From Roseivirga misakiensis (GTDB taxonomy: Bacteria > Bacteroidota > Bacteroidia > Cytophagales > Cyclobacteriaceae), in assembly GCF_001747105.1 (NCBI RefSeq), contig NZ_MDGQ01000005.1, forward strand, positions 558,001-622,000: a stretch of DNA of 64,000 nt, read 5' to 3'. Below the pieces are notes generated by a model that saw only the letters and a list, made by a program, of their open reading frames with translations, was not told the DNA's origin and did not search any database. Positions 24,316-33,532 of this stretch are shown piece after piece (positions within the stretch are counted from its first letter, which is position 1; every line of letters starts with the position of its first letter). A program made the position numbers and the translations under genes.

Positions 24316-25194
24316 TTATCGTGTGAAGCTTTGCCCAATAAACTTCAAACCGATCGGTAGGGAAGTTCTCCAAAAGTCCCAAGTGTGGGCGCCATCTCTA
24401 ACCCTGTATTCGTGTCGAATGCCACGCTTTTTCATTTCAATATGTAAACTGGCATTCCCTACGGCAAGGAAATCATCATCGCCACAGTCGAAATAATATC
24501 GGACAGCATTAAGCTTTCTTTGGTCACCATTTTTAACGATATCCAGAATAGAGTTTTTTCGATAGTGATCCGATAAACGAGCTTCACCCTTTAGCCCTTT
24601 TCCTAAAACTCGACCCCAGTAGCCATCAAACCCAGCTTGACCACCAGAAAGTAACTCTTCATCTGTGTTAACCGCTGAACTAAAGCCTGCCGCTGCGCTG
24701 AACAATTCTGGATGCTGCATGGCCATTCTTAATGTACCAGCACCACCCATTGATAGTCCGCTAATTCCTCGAAACTCTTTAGTCGCCCTGACACGAAACT
24801 TCTCCTCTACAGTCGGCATGAGTTCTTCCAAAAACATATCTCCATACCGATAAGAGTTATCATGGTTATTCATGTACAACCGATCGTCGCCGTCAGGCAT
24901 CACGATGATCATCGGTGGAAAATCACCATTTTCAATGCCCTCATCGACTATCCGCTGCATATCACCAAACTGAATCCAATCTGTCTGGTCACCAGTGAAT
25001 CCATTTAAGAGATAGACGATAGGATAGAACCGCAAATTGCTTTTGTATCCATCGGGTAAATAGACAGAATAATAGATGTCGGTGCCCAATATTTGGCTCT
25101 TGAAGTGCTGGCTTTCCAATACTTGGCTTTGTCCAAAAATGGTATTTGAAATAAGCGCAAAAAACAAGGCAAGAATTGGGTAGGTCTTTTTCAT
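24316..25194 (-). CDS. Secreted alpha/beta-hydrolase, esterase D/XynZ-like family
   Basis: Exported serine esterase (292 aa). The signal peptide covers residues 1-21 (cut after IFGQ). The alpha/beta-hydrolase fold of the esterase D/antigen 85/XynZ group shows YLPDGY followed by PIVYLLNGFTG (oxyanion region), the nucleophile elbow GLSMG with Ser148, an acidic residue in CGDDDF (Asp239-241), and catalytic His270 in DGAHTWDFWR. Such enzymes cleave feruloyl/acetyl esters of plant or algal polysaccharides, or siderophore esters; the substrate here is unknown. No carbohydrate-binding or sorting domain is present, so it is probably periplasmic. Confidence 0.9.
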   Translation of the reverse strand: MKKTYPILALFFALISNTIFGQSQVLESQHFKSQILGTDIYYSVYLPDGYKSNLRFYPIVYLLNGFTGDQTDWIQFGDMQRIVDEGIENGDFPPMIIVMPDGDDRLYMNNHDNSYRYGDMFLEELMPTVEEKFRVRATKEFRGISGLSMGGAGTLRMAMQHPELFSAAAGFSSAVNTDEELLSGGQAGFDGYWGRVLGKGLKGEARLSDHYRKNSILDIVKNGDQRKLNAVRYYFDCGDDDFLAVGNASLHIEMKKRGIRHEYRVRDGAHTWDFWRTSLPIGLKFIGQSFTR

Positions 25195-25255
25195 GATTTT
25201 CTCGGTTGAAAGAATAATTGTTATAATTTAGTCAGTCGTCACAAAATATCCTCAA

Positions 25256-26740
25256 ATGTCTAAGTATATCATTACGGTCGATGCTGGAACTACCAGTGAA
25301 AGGGCCATCATATTCAACAAGAAAGGTGAAATCGTAAATGTCTCTCAAAGGGAATTTGAGCAGTTTTATCCTAAGCCAGGTTGGGTAGAGCATAATCCAT
25401 TAGAGATATGGGAAACGCAAAAATTCACGATTACTGATGTGCTTGAAAAACAAGGCGCGAATGCATCTGATATAGCGGCTATTGGCATTACAAACCAGCG
25501 AGAAACGACAATTGTCTGGGATAGGAAAACAGGCAAGGCCATTCACAAGGCGATCGTATGGCAAGATAGGCGTACGGCAGATGCTTGTGAGGTTTTAAAA
25601 ACGGTGGAGCAAATGGATTTGGTTCAACATAAAACTGGACTATTAATTGATGCCTATTTCTCTGCTTCGAAAATCAGGTGGATTCTAGATCATGTCGATG
25701 GTGCACAAGAAAGGGCAGAAAATGGAGAATTAGCATTTGGTACGGTGGACTCTTGGTTGCTTTGGAAACTGACTGGCGGCAAAGTTCATGCTACTGATGT
25801 AAGTAATGCGAGTAGAACGATGCTCTTCAACATTCATACCCTGGAATGGGATGAAGAATTGTTGAAAATGTTTAACGTACCAAAGTCGATGCTGCCAGAT
25901 GTGAAAAGCAGTAGCGAAGTTTATGGACATACTGATGCCGACCTTTTTGGAGCAGAAATTCCGATAGCGGGTATCGCTGGAGATCAGCAGTCTGCGCTTT
26001 TTGGACAAATGTGTACCGAGCCTGGTATGGTGAAAAATACCTACGGGACTGGCTGTTTCATGGTGATGAATACCGGAGATAAGGTGATCAAATCAAAACA
26101 TAAACTTCTTTCTACTATTGGCTGGCAAATAGATGGAAAAGTTACGTATGCCTTAGAGGGCAGTATTTTCATTGGAGGAGCCATTGTTCAGTTTTTAAGA
26201 GATAACCTTCACTTTGTTGACAATGCGCCCGAAATAGAAGCTATGGCGAAATCTGTTGAGGATAATGGTGGTGTTTACTTTGTGCCTGGTTTTGTAGGGC
26301 TAGGGGCACCGCATTGGGATCAGTATAGTACAGGCCTTATGATAGGACTAACGCGCGGAACACAGAAAGGCCATATTGCTAGAGCCGCATTGGAAGCTTT
26401 GGCACTACAAAGTATGGAGGTGATAGATACGATGGCGCTAGATTCTGGAATAGAACAAAAAGAACTCCGAGTGGATGGTGGTGCTTCTGCTAACAATCTC
26501 TTAATGCAAATACAATCCGATGTTACAGGATTAAAAATTGTAAGACCCGAAATTGTGGAGACTACAGCGCAAGGTGCGGCTTTCTTAGCAGGCTTGGCAG
26601 TTGGCTATTGGCAAAACAAAGAGGAGATTCAGTCGCTTTGGGCGATCGATAAGACCTTTGAGCCATCAGGCGTAGATGTGGAGGATGTTAAGAAAAATTG
26701 GTCCAGGGCTGTAGAACGTGCTAAAGCCTGGGTAGCGTAA
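25256..26740 (+). CDS. glpK: Glycerol kinase
   Basis: Phosphorylates glycerol to sn-glycerol 3-phosphate with ATP. The 494-aa FGGY-family protein has the N-terminal phosphate motif ([14 protein letters not shown]), the substrate region [34 protein letters not shown], the adenosine-binding GTGCF and the C-terminal [22 protein letters not shown]. The residues around the glycerol site (Arg/Glu of NQRE, Asp of [11 protein letters not shown]) are intact. The usual glycerol facilitator gene is absent; glpD follows after 46 bases, forming a two-gene operon. AT-rich DNA upstream (TTATAATTTAG) may hold the promoter. Confidence 0.97.
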   Translation: MSKYIITVDAGTTSERAIIFNKKGEIVNVSQREFEQFYPKPGWVEHNPLEIWETQKFTITDVLEKQGANASDIAAIGITNQRETTIVWDRKTGKAIHKAIVWQDRRTADACEVLKTVEQMDLVQHKTGLLIDAYFSASKIRWILDHVDGAQERAENGELAFGTVDSWLLWKLTGGKVHATDVSNASRTMLFNIHTLEWDEELLKMFNVPKSMLPDVKSSSEVYGHTDADLFGAEIPIAGIAGDQQSALFGQMCTEPGMVKNTYGTGCFMVMNTGDKVIKSKHKLLSTIGWQIDGKVTYALEGSIFIGGAIVQFLRDNLHFVDNAPEIEAMAKSVEDNGGVYFVPGFVGLGAPHWDQYSTGLMIGLTRGTQKGHIARAALEALALQSMEVIDTMALDSGIEQKELRVDGGASANNLLMQIQSDVTGLKIVRPEIVETTAQGAAFLAGLAVGYWQNKEEIQSLWAIDKTFEPSGVDVEDVKKNWSRAVERAKAWVA

Positions 26741-26786
26741 GAGATTGTTGGTTTTTGAATTCCTCAGTTTTAGATAATTCAATGTT

Positions 26787-28358
26787 ATGAAGAGAGAGAA
26801 AATGCTGAAAAGGCTCAAAAAGCAAACAGAGCCTTGGGATATAGTAGTGATCGGAGGAGGAGCGACAGGTCTAGGAACGGCGGTAGATGCTGCTTCGAGA
26901 GGTTATAAAACCCTTCTTTTAGAACAGCATGACTTTGCGAAAGGCACGTCTAGCCGAAGTACCAAGCTTGTACACGGGGGGGTGAGATACTTACAACAAG
27001 GCGATATTTCTCTGGTTTTAGAAGCCCTCAAGGAAAGGGGTTTAATGATTCAGAATGCCCCTCATTTAGTTAAAAATCAAGCCTTTGTTATTCCAAACTA
27101 CGAATGGTGGGATGGACCATTTTATCAAGTCGGTCTGAAAGTTTATGACCTCATGTCAGGTAAGCTCGGTATTGGTTCATCGAAAAAACTGACGAAGGAC
27201 GAAACGATTGAACGAATACCAACCATCGACCAAAAAGGCCTCAAAGGAGGTGTAGTCTATTATGATGGCCAATTTGATGACGCGCGAATGGCACTTTCAT
27301 TGGCCCGCACGGCTAAGCATTATAATGGAACGCTCTTAAATTATTTTGAAGTTACCGGGATAGAAAAAGACGCAGATGACATAATCTGTGGTGTAAAAGG
27401 CAAAGATCTCGAATCTGGCAAACATTATAGCATTAAGGCAAAAACCGTAATTAACGCTACGGGTGTTTTTGCGGATCGCGTTAAAAAAATGGACGAACCT
27501 GACGTGAAGGAAATGATCCAACCAAGCCAGGGTATTCATTTGGTGGTAAGTAAAGACTTCCTTCCTGATAAACACGCGATTATGGTGCCACAGACTAAAG
27601 ATGGCCGTGTCATGTTTGCTGTGCCTTGGCACGATAAAGTAGTTTTAGGTACCACCGATACTATGATCGAAAAACCTAAGCTCGAACCTGAAGCCCAGGA
27701 AGCCGAGATAGATTTTATCTTGGAAACGGCAGGTCAGTATTTAGTTAAACAGCCAACGCGTGACGATATTTTGAGTGTCTTTTCAGGCCTAAGACCTTTA
27801 GCGAAGCCAGAAGGTGACGGAAAATCAACAAAAGAGATATCCAGACACCATAAAGTCATGATTTCTCAATCAGGTTTAATTACCATTATTGGTGGAAAAT
27901 GGACGACTTACCGAAAAATGGCCGAAGATACTGTCGATAATGCCATGCTGATCGGTGACTTGCCTGAGCGGAAGTGTATTACGAAAAACCTGCCTGTATA
28001 TGGTTACGATAAGAATTTAGACTTAACTACCGATCCGCTAGCAGTTTATGGAACTGATAAATACCAACTATTAGATTTGGAAGAAGATAATCCAGCAATG
28101 GCTGAAGTAATTAGTGAGACGCTTCCTTTGAAACGTTCACAAGTCTATTGGGCGGTAAAACATGAAATGGCTCGAACCGTGGAAGATATGCTTGGAAGAA
28201 GGGTTCGTGGGTTGTTTTTGGATGCAAAGGAGTCTTTGCGAATAGCACCTAGAGTGGCCGAAATTATGGCGGAAGAATTAGGCAGGGATAGTGAGTGGGT
28301 AGAGGATCAAATCGAGCTTTTCAATGAAGTAGCGACAAATTATAGAATACGAAACTAG
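26787..28358 (+). CDS. glpD: Glycerol-3-phosphate dehydrogenase, FAD-dependent
   Basis: Oxidises sn-glycerol 3-phosphate to dihydroxyacetone phosphate and passes electrons to the quinone pool on the inner membrane face. At 523 aa it has an N-terminal FAD-binding Rossmann fold (VVIGGGATGLGTAVDAASRGY, dinucleotide GxGxxG), the typical glpD signature GTSSRSTKLVHGGVRYL, a later GTTDT and GGKWTTYRKMAEDTVD region, and a C-terminal helical domain (about 400-523). It works directly after GlpK. It ends 6 bases from the convergent TPR gene, with no terminator between. Confidence 0.97.
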   Translation: MKREKMLKRLKKQTEPWDIVVIGGGATGLGTAVDAASRGYKTLLLEQHDFAKGTSSRSTKLVHGGVRYLQQGDISLVLEALKERGLMIQNAPHLVKNQAFVIPNYEWWDGPFYQVGLKVYDLMSGKLGIGSSKKLTKDETIERIPTIDQKGLKGGVVYYDGQFDDARMALSLARTAKHYNGTLLNYFEVTGIEKDADDIICGVKGKDLESGKHYSIKAKTVINATGVFADRVKKMDEPDVKEMIQPSQGIHLVVSKDFLPDKHAIMVPQTKDGRVMFAVPWHDKVVLGTTDTMIEKPKLEPEAQEAEIDFILETAGQYLVKQPTRDDILSVFSGLRPLAKPEGDGKSTKEISRHHKVMISQSGLITIIGGKWTTYRKMAEDTVDNAMLIGDLPERKCITKNLPVYGYDKNLDLTTDPLAVYGTDKYQLLDLEEDNPAMAEVISETLPLKRSQVYWAVKHEMARTVEDMLGRRVRGLFLDAKESLRIAPRVAEIMAEELGRDSEWVEDQIELFNEVATNYRIRN

Positions 28359-28364
28359 AGAGGC

Positions 28365-29543
28365 TTAAAAACCGAGTGCTTCAATTTTCTTTTCTACTTC
28401 ACGCTTTTTCTCACCCATTTCAAGCCGGCTATAATAGCTTACAAGCGTCTTTAATATCCCAATGTCGTCTGGCTTTTGTGCCGAAGCAGTTTCCATTAGG
28501 GTCAGGGCTTTTTTGATAAAATCAAGTGCCTTTTCCTCATAAGCTTGATGTCCATACTTATACTGTTCTAAAGTCATGGCATTAATAGACCTGTAGTAAG
28601 TATTCGCTTGATCGTTGTAGAGCATGGCTAGGTTGAAATTAGCCGTTACGTTCTCTTTATCCCGCTCCAATGCACTTAAATAAGCTGCTTCAGCCCAGTC
28701 AATTTCTTGTTGAAGCGCAGCACTATCCAAAGGCTCCGTACCCTTTATTTCTGCTATAAATTTATCGTGTAATACGGCTTTTCGGAGAAGGAGCTGGTTG
28801 TTGTTAGGTTCCTTTTCCATGATCTGATCAATTAAACCAATAGCAGCCCGATTTTCTTCTTGATCTAATAGAATATCCAATTTGTATCGATTGAAAACTG
28901 AAGACTCAGGAAAATCTGAATTTGCCTGCTCAATAGTGCTTAAAGCACCCGCTATATCTTTTTGAGTATCCTTTTGAAGGCTGATCATGTTCTGATAGGT
29001 TCGAACCTTTGGAGCGATATCAATCAATTTCTGAAAGTTGGCAATGGCTAAATCGTAGCGTTGGGCTTGAACCGCGGCATTAGCAGCATAAGTAATGATC
29101 GTAGTATCGGTTGGTTCAATCAGAATAGCGTTGTTAAATGCTTTAAGTGCCGCCTCATATTCCTGTTGCTGGTAAAAGGTAGCGCCATTTTGAATGAGCG
29201 TTTGGTAAAGTAAGTCTATGCTTTGACCCGCCGATAGGTTAATCCGAACATTGTCTGAAGGATTTTTAAGGGTCATTTGATACCCTCGGATCGCTTCCGT
29301 TAGAAATTCTGATTTCTCCGAGTCAACTTGGCTCTTTTGGAAAAGCGCTTTATTTAATTCAGCATAGGTATACCATGCACCGCCATCCTCAGATAATTCT
29401 TTGTTCACCGCCTTGCTGATCACCTCCAAAGCTTCCGTTAATTTGCCTTCAGCTTGAAGTGTTCTTGCCTCAATCAGACTACTACTTTGACCAAATGCAG
29501 AGTAGGAGAGCAAGAAGAGTAAACAGAAGTAGAGGTTTTTCAT
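28365..29543 (-). CDS. Secreted tetratricopeptide-repeat protein
   Basis: Signal peptide at residues 1-18 (cut after AFGQ), then about eight TPR-like helical pairs across 392 aa. The clearest is ATFYQQQEYEAALKAFNNAILIEPTDTTI, around residues 125-155, with others at about 156-190 and 300-345. It is probably a periplasmic scaffold. There is no catalytic motif. It faces glpD convergently and is followed on the same strand, upstream, by a small secreted protein gene 33 bases away, so the two may be co-transcribed. Confidence 0.85.
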   Translation of the reverse strand: MKNLYFCLLFLLSYSAFGQSSSLIEARTLQAEGKLTEALEVISKAVNKELSEDGGAWYTYAELNKALFQKSQVDSEKSEFLTEAIRGYQMTLKNPSDNVRINLSAGQSIDLLYQTLIQNGATFYQQQEYEAALKAFNNAILIEPTDTTIITYAANAAVQAQRYDLAIANFQKLIDIAPKVRTYQNMISLQKDTQKDIAGALSTIEQANSDFPESSVFNRYKLDILLDQEENRAAIGLIDQIMEKEPNNNQLLLRKAVLHDKFIAEIKGTEPLDSAALQQEIDWAEAAYLSALERDKENVTANFNLAMLYNDQANTYYRSINAMTLEQYKYGHQAYEEKALDFIKKALTLMETASAQKPDDIGILKTLVSYYSRLEMGEKKREVEKKIEALGF

Positions 29544-29576
29544 TCAAACAGAATTATCAAAAAGTTTTCAGTAAGC

Positions 29577-30032
29577 TTAATTATTTATTATTTCCGTAAG
29601 ATTTTTCATGTCTACGGTTCCCAATCGTTTCGTGGTAATGGTCCCGTCTTTGAACTGTAACAAGACCAATGCCGAAATTTTGTCTCCGGTACCAGTCCAT
29701 TTCAGTTTACTATTAATGTTTTTACTTAGGTTCATCTTTTTCAGGTTCATATTCGTGTCGTTGCGAACACTGACTAAGCAGGAATTACCACGTTTATCCA
29801 CTAGAATTTGTAACCCCAAATCACCAACAGCTTTGTTAATCATTTTTGAAGTCCAACCAGCAGTAATTTTATCAATTAGTTCTTTTTGATCGACTTTAAC
29901 ACGAATTAGATCGGTCTCAAACTTGAATTGGTCCAGATAGCAATCATCAAATTTAATCGGGTAAACGTGTTGCGCCGAAAGCTGTGAGGTGAACCCTAGA
30001 CTAAGGAATATTACGATAAAAAGGTAGCGCAT
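29577..30032 (-). CDS. Small secreted protein, 151 aa
   Basis: No family was recognised. The start is taken at ATG 30032 (signal peptide MRYLFIVIFLSLGFTSQLSAQ, cut after AQ); an upstream in-frame TTG would add seven residues. The mature protein has a Cys in the first part (FDDCYLDQF), one in GNSCLVSVRN, a run of amphipathic segments and many Lys/Asn residues. The Cys pair could form a disulfide. It lies upstream of the TPR gene and may be functionally linked, for example as a periplasmic partner. Confidence 0.6.
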   Translation of the reverse strand: MRYLFIVIFLSLGFTSQLSAQHVYPIKFDDCYLDQFKFETDLIRVKVDQKELIDKITAGWTSKMINKAVGDLGLQILVDKRGNSCLVSVRNDTNMNLKKMNLSKNINSKLKWTGTGDKISALVLLQFKDGTITTKRLGTVDMKNLTEIINN

Positions 30033-30053
30033 GGTTCGTGAGTGTAAAGTCAA

Positions 30054-30343
30054 AGTACGTGAAGTAAATCTACTTATTCAAATTGTCTTGATGGCAAAAA
30101 ATGACCCGTAGCACGATCGAAAAAAGAGGAAATTTAAAATCGAAAGATTATGACGTCATCTAACTGACGTTTTATTTTTTCAATTGTATTCTTCCTATTC
30201 ACTTCTGGAATCTCCTTTAGTCATGTGAATTCACGAAACTTCCTTTCGTTTATGCATACGTTTTCATTCAGTATTTCGAAAATATTTTTTCAAAAAATGG
30301 AACAAAAACATTCATTCTCACGTCATTAGCACATCAGGAAACT
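30054..30343. promoter_or_regulatory. Regulatory region upstream of the TetR efflux operon, with TGACGT/ACGTCA elements
   Basis: No gene is visible in these 290 bases. The perfect palindrome ATGACGTCAT is at 30150-30159; another TGACGT lies at 30165-30170, and ACGTCA at 30321-30326. The first two give a TGACGTCA-N6-TGACGT arrangement followed by TTTTATTTTTT, so a hairpin is also possible. Repetition of the same hexamer in both orientations suggests a TetR-type operator. Confidence 0.5.
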
Positions 30344-30374
30344 TTGGATACCAGAATAGTTTCCCTAGTTTTGT
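30344..30374 (+). promoter_or_regulatory. Promoter of the TetR-RND operon
   Basis: TTTG (30344-30347), a spacer of exactly 19 bp and TAGTTTTG (30367-30374) match the Bacteroidota sigma consensus in full. The start codon of the TetR gene follows 7 bases after the -7 box, so the transcript would have almost no leader; the second ATG at 30387 would give a 6-base leader. Confidence 0.8.
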
Positions 30375-30380
30375 CGAAGA

Positions 30381-31010
30381 ATGGAAATGAAAGAGAAGAT
30401 AGCAGAGCGGGCAAGTGAGCTAATGTTGCAGTTTGGCATCAGGACGGTCACGATGGATGATATATCCAGAGATTTAGGGATATCTAAAAAGACGATATAC
30501 CAATATTTCAAAGACAAAAAGGAGTTAGTCAATACCATTACTCATCTACATTTAAACCTTGAAAAAGAACGATTTCAAGGTTCTGCCAATGACAGTGAGG
30601 ATAGTGTCCAAGAGTTAATCTTGGTTTCTCAGTGTTTGAGAGAATCAATGAAAGATATGAAGATGAGTTTAATGAACGAGCTTCAGAAATTTTATCCTGA
30701 ATCGTGGCAAATGTATGAAGACTTCAAGCAAGGCGTAATGCTTGAGTCGATCACAAATGTCATCATTAGAGGACAAAAAGAAGGCTATTTTCGGGCCGAA
30801 GTTGACCCCAATATTGTGGCGGTTATGAGAATCGAACAAGTTCAGTCATTTATCATGAGGAACCTGTTTCCAAGAGAGCAATATTCTCTCTACGACGTAC
30901 AAATGCAATTATTTGATCACTTTATACATGGCCTGTTTACAATAGAAGGTCATCAACTTTTTAATCAGTACACCACTTCAAAAGTTAAGCAAAATGAAAC
31001 GCTCAATTAG
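30381..31010 (+). CDS. TetR-family repressor of the efflux operon
   Basis: TetR/AcrR-type regulator (209 aa). The N-terminal helix-turn-helix (about residues 5-50) reads IAERASELMLQFGIRTVTMDDISRDLGISKKTIYQYFKDKKELV, the family standard. The C-terminal domain is a helical ligand-binding bundle with no known ligand. The gene is first in an operon with TolC, an adaptor and an RND pump, and overlaps the TolC gene by 17 bases. It most likely represses its own operon until a toxic compound or bile-like molecule binds. The start at ATG 30381 is 7 bases after the -7 box; the ATG at 30387 is an alternative. Confidence 0.92.
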   Translation: MEMKEKIAERASELMLQFGIRTVTMDDISRDLGISKKTIYQYFKDKKELVNTITHLHLNLEKERFQGSANDSEDSVQELILVSQCLRESMKDMKMSLMNELQKFYPESWQMYEDFKQGVMLESITNVIIRGQKEGYFRAEVDPNIVAVMRIEQVQSFIMRNLFPREQYSLYDVQMQLFDHFIHGLFTIEGHQLFNQYTTSKVKQNETLN

Positions 31011-32340
31011 AAGAGTAAACTTTTTAGCACTGCTAATGCTGATAGCGTTCGGTGTTAATGCGCAGAATGTATTTTCTCTGCGAGAAGCCATAGAGTATTC
31101 TCTAGCCAATAATCAGGACTTGAAGAATGCCATGGTCACAACTAAAGATGCTGAGGCACAAGTTTTTGAAACTCGAGCCGATGGCTTGCCACAGATCGAT
31201 GCCAATTTTGGATATACGAACAATACCCAACTGCAGCAAAGTATTTTAAGAGCAAGTGTATTTGACCCGACCGCCGGGCCAAATGATATCACTACAGTGG
31301 CTTTTGGTATTCAGCACCAGAGTAATTTCAATATTACGGCCTCACAAATGATATGGGATGGCTCATTCTTTATTGGATTAAAGGCAGCCCGAAAACTTCG
31401 TGAAAAAGTGGTGGTAGATCAGAAGAAGACAGAAGTTGACGTGGTGGAAGCTGTTACAAAGGCTTATTACTTGGTTTTAGTCAACCAGGTAAGAACAGAT
31501 TTGATCGATACCAATATAGAAACCATAGAAAAGACGCTCGAAGAAACTCGACAGCTTTACGAAAATGGTTTTGCAGAGAAAATCGACGTAACGCGCCTTC
31601 AAGTGCAGTTGAATAATCTCAAAACGGAAAGACAAGGAGTTTCTCAGGTAATTGCTTCAAGTAAAAACATACTAAAATTGAGTATGGGTATGCCTGTCAT
31701 TCAGCCGCTAAGTCTATCTGATACTTTAGACGATTTTGACTTTAGTTATTCAAATAGCGAAGTGCAGGCCTACAATGTTCAAGAGCGATTAGAGGCACAA
31801 CAGATTAATTACTTGAAAGACCTAGCGATTCTAGATATCAAGAATATCAGGTCTCAGTATATTCCAAAAGTGACTTTAAATGCAGGATGGGGTAGAAATA
31901 CAGGTAATGATTCCTTTGGCACCCTTTGGAATAGCGATAGAATGTGGTTTGGAAGTTCCTTTGTTGGACTAAATGTGAATATCCCGGTTTTCGATGGCTT
32001 AAGGAAAAAATATACTACAGAGAGAAAAAAGTATCAGCTGGAAACGCTGAACAACCAGTATGATTTATTGACCAATAACTTACAACAAGAGCTAATTAAT
32101 GCTAAAGACGCTTTAGAAGTAAATCTTCAGCGTTTGGAAGTACAAGAGGCAAACATGGCATTAGCCAAAGAAGTAACCGAAATAACCAGAGAAAAATACA
32201 CTGAAGGTATCGGCTCAAATCTAGAATTGATCAATGCAGAAGATGGCTACAAACAAGCTGAGGTAAATTACCTCACCGCCTTGTATGATGCGATTATCGC
32301 AAAAATTGATCTCGATAAATCTTTAGGAAAACTCAACTAA
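30994..32340 (+). CDS. TolC-family outer-membrane channel
   Basis: Outer-membrane efflux duct (448 aa). Signal peptide at residues 1-24 (cut after VNAQ). The two repeated halves start with FSLREAIEYSLANNQDLKNAM and, in the second half, with long helices (NVQERLEAQQINYLKDLAILD; YQLETLNNQYDLLTNNLQQELINA), as in OEP domains. The protein ends in a helical EITREKYTEGIGSNLELINAEDGYKQAEVNYLTALYDAIIAKIDL segment typical of the family. It works with the adaptor and pump encoded directly downstream. Confidence 0.94.
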   Translation: MKRSIRRVNFLALLMLIAFGVNAQNVFSLREAIEYSLANNQDLKNAMVTTKDAEAQVFETRADGLPQIDANFGYTNNTQLQQSILRASVFDPTAGPNDITTVAFGIQHQSNFNITASQMIWDGSFFIGLKAARKLREKVVVDQKKTEVDVVEAVTKAYYLVLVNQVRTDLIDTNIETIEKTLEETRQLYENGFAEKIDVTRLQVQLNNLKTERQGVSQVIASSKNILKLSMGMPVIQPLSLSDTLDDFDFSYSNSEVQAYNVQERLEAQQINYLKDLAILDIKNIRSQYIPKVTLNAGWGRNTGNDSFGTLWNSDRMWFGSSFVGLNVNIPVFDGLRKKYTTERKKYQLETLNNQYDLLTNNLQQELINAKDALEVNLQRLEVQEANMALAKEVTEITREKYTEGIGSNLELINAEDGYKQAEVNYLTALYDAIIAKIDLDKSLGKLN

Positions 32341-32380
32341 TACAACAATGACTTACAGAATATCAAAAAAATATATAGAC

Positions 32381-33511
32381 ATGAAACCTCAGAGTATCAT
32401 CACAATTTTAGTATTGGCTTTGGTTGCTTTTAGTTGTGGCCAAGAAGATACTATTGAAAGTAAAAAGGCACGAATTCAGGAAGCAAAAGCTGAAATGAAA
32501 GCGTTGGAAACCGAAGTTTCGGAAATTGAAAAAGAGTTAGTGGCCGAAGATCCTAACTATAATAAACCAGCAGAATCAGCAACGCTGATCACTACGGTAA
32601 ATGCTTTAAAAGAGAATTTCGAACATAAGATCGAAATCCGAGGCAACGTAGAGTCTAGAACAAATGTCACTATTAGTGCTGAAATGATGGGCCTATTGAC
32701 AAGTCTTCCAATAAAAGAAGGACAATATGTAAATAAGGGGCAAACTCTTGCCACTATTGACGCTGATAACCTTCAGAAAACGGTAGATGAATTAGAGAAT
32801 CAGTTAGAATTTGCAACAACTGTTTTTGAGAAAAGAGATAGACTTTGGAAAAAGAATATCGGTACAGAAATAGATTACTTACAAGCAAAGAATAACAAGG
32901 AGTCTTTAGAAAAGCAGTTAGCTACACTACAGACGCAAATAGACAAAGCGGAGATAAAGGCACCTTTCAGCGGAACAATCGAAACTGTTTCTGTAAGACA
33001 GGGTGAAATTGCTCAGCCTGGTATGCCGATCGCTTATTTAGTAGGTAACTCTAATATGTATATAACTGCTGAGGTATCTGAAGCATATATTGCTAAGTTC
33101 AAAAGAGGCGACAAAGTGACTGTGAGTATCCCGTCACTCAATAAAGAAGAAGTGTCTAAAATCATTTCTGTGGGTAAAGTGATTAACCCAGCCAGCAGAA
33201 CTTTTACGATTGAGGTACAACTGCCTAAACTTGGAAGTGCTGTTAAAACCAATTTGGTGACACAATTAAGACTTACGGATTACGCGGCAGATGAAGCCAT
33301 CGTTATTCCATCTAGACTGATCCAAGAAGATTTTGAAGGCAATTTTGTCTACACAGTAGAAAACAAAAGAGCAACAAAAGTACATGTCAAGTTGGGCTAT
33401 TCTTACGATAATCATACAGAAGTGCTTTCAGGCCTAAAAGGCGGAGAAGTGGTTGTAGACAAAGGCAACAGAACAGTAGCCAACGGTACAATCGTAAATG
33501 TTCAAAACTAA
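32381..33511 (+). CDS. RND efflux periplasmic adaptor lipoprotein (HlyD/AcrA family)
   Basis: Membrane-fusion protein (376 aa) linking pump and TolC. The start is ATG 32381, because it gives a clean lipoprotein signal peptide with the lipobox cysteine at residue 19 (LALVAFSCGQ); an upstream in-frame ATG at 32348 would add 11 residues. After the lipid anchor comes a Lys/Glu coiled-coil linker (AKAEMKALETEVSEIEKELVAED), a biotinyl-lipoyl-like half (about 85-130), a long helical hairpin (about 130-185, QLEFATTVFEKRDRLWKKNIG), the second lipoyl half (APFSGTIETVSVRQGEIAQPGMPI) and beta-barrel and membrane-proximal domains. It sits 40 bases after the TolC stop. Confidence 0.94.
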   Translation: MKPQSIITILVLALVAFSCGQEDTIESKKARIQEAKAEMKALETEVSEIEKELVAEDPNYNKPAESATLITTVNALKENFEHKIEIRGNVESRTNVTISAEMMGLLTSLPIKEGQYVNKGQTLATIDADNLQKTVDELENQLEFATTVFEKRDRLWKKNIGTEIDYLQAKNNKESLEKQLATLQTQIDKAEIKAPFSGTIETVSVRQGEIAQPGMPIAYLVGNSNMYITAEVSEAYIAKFKRGDKVTVSIPSLNKEEVSKIISVGKVINPASRTFTIEVQLPKLGSAVKTNLVTQLRLTDYAADEAIVIPSRLIQEDFEGNFVYTVENKRATKVHVKLGYSYDNHTEVLSGLKGGEVVVDKGNRTVANGTIVNVQN

Positions 33512-33532
33512 TCAACCTCACTGCGATAGATT

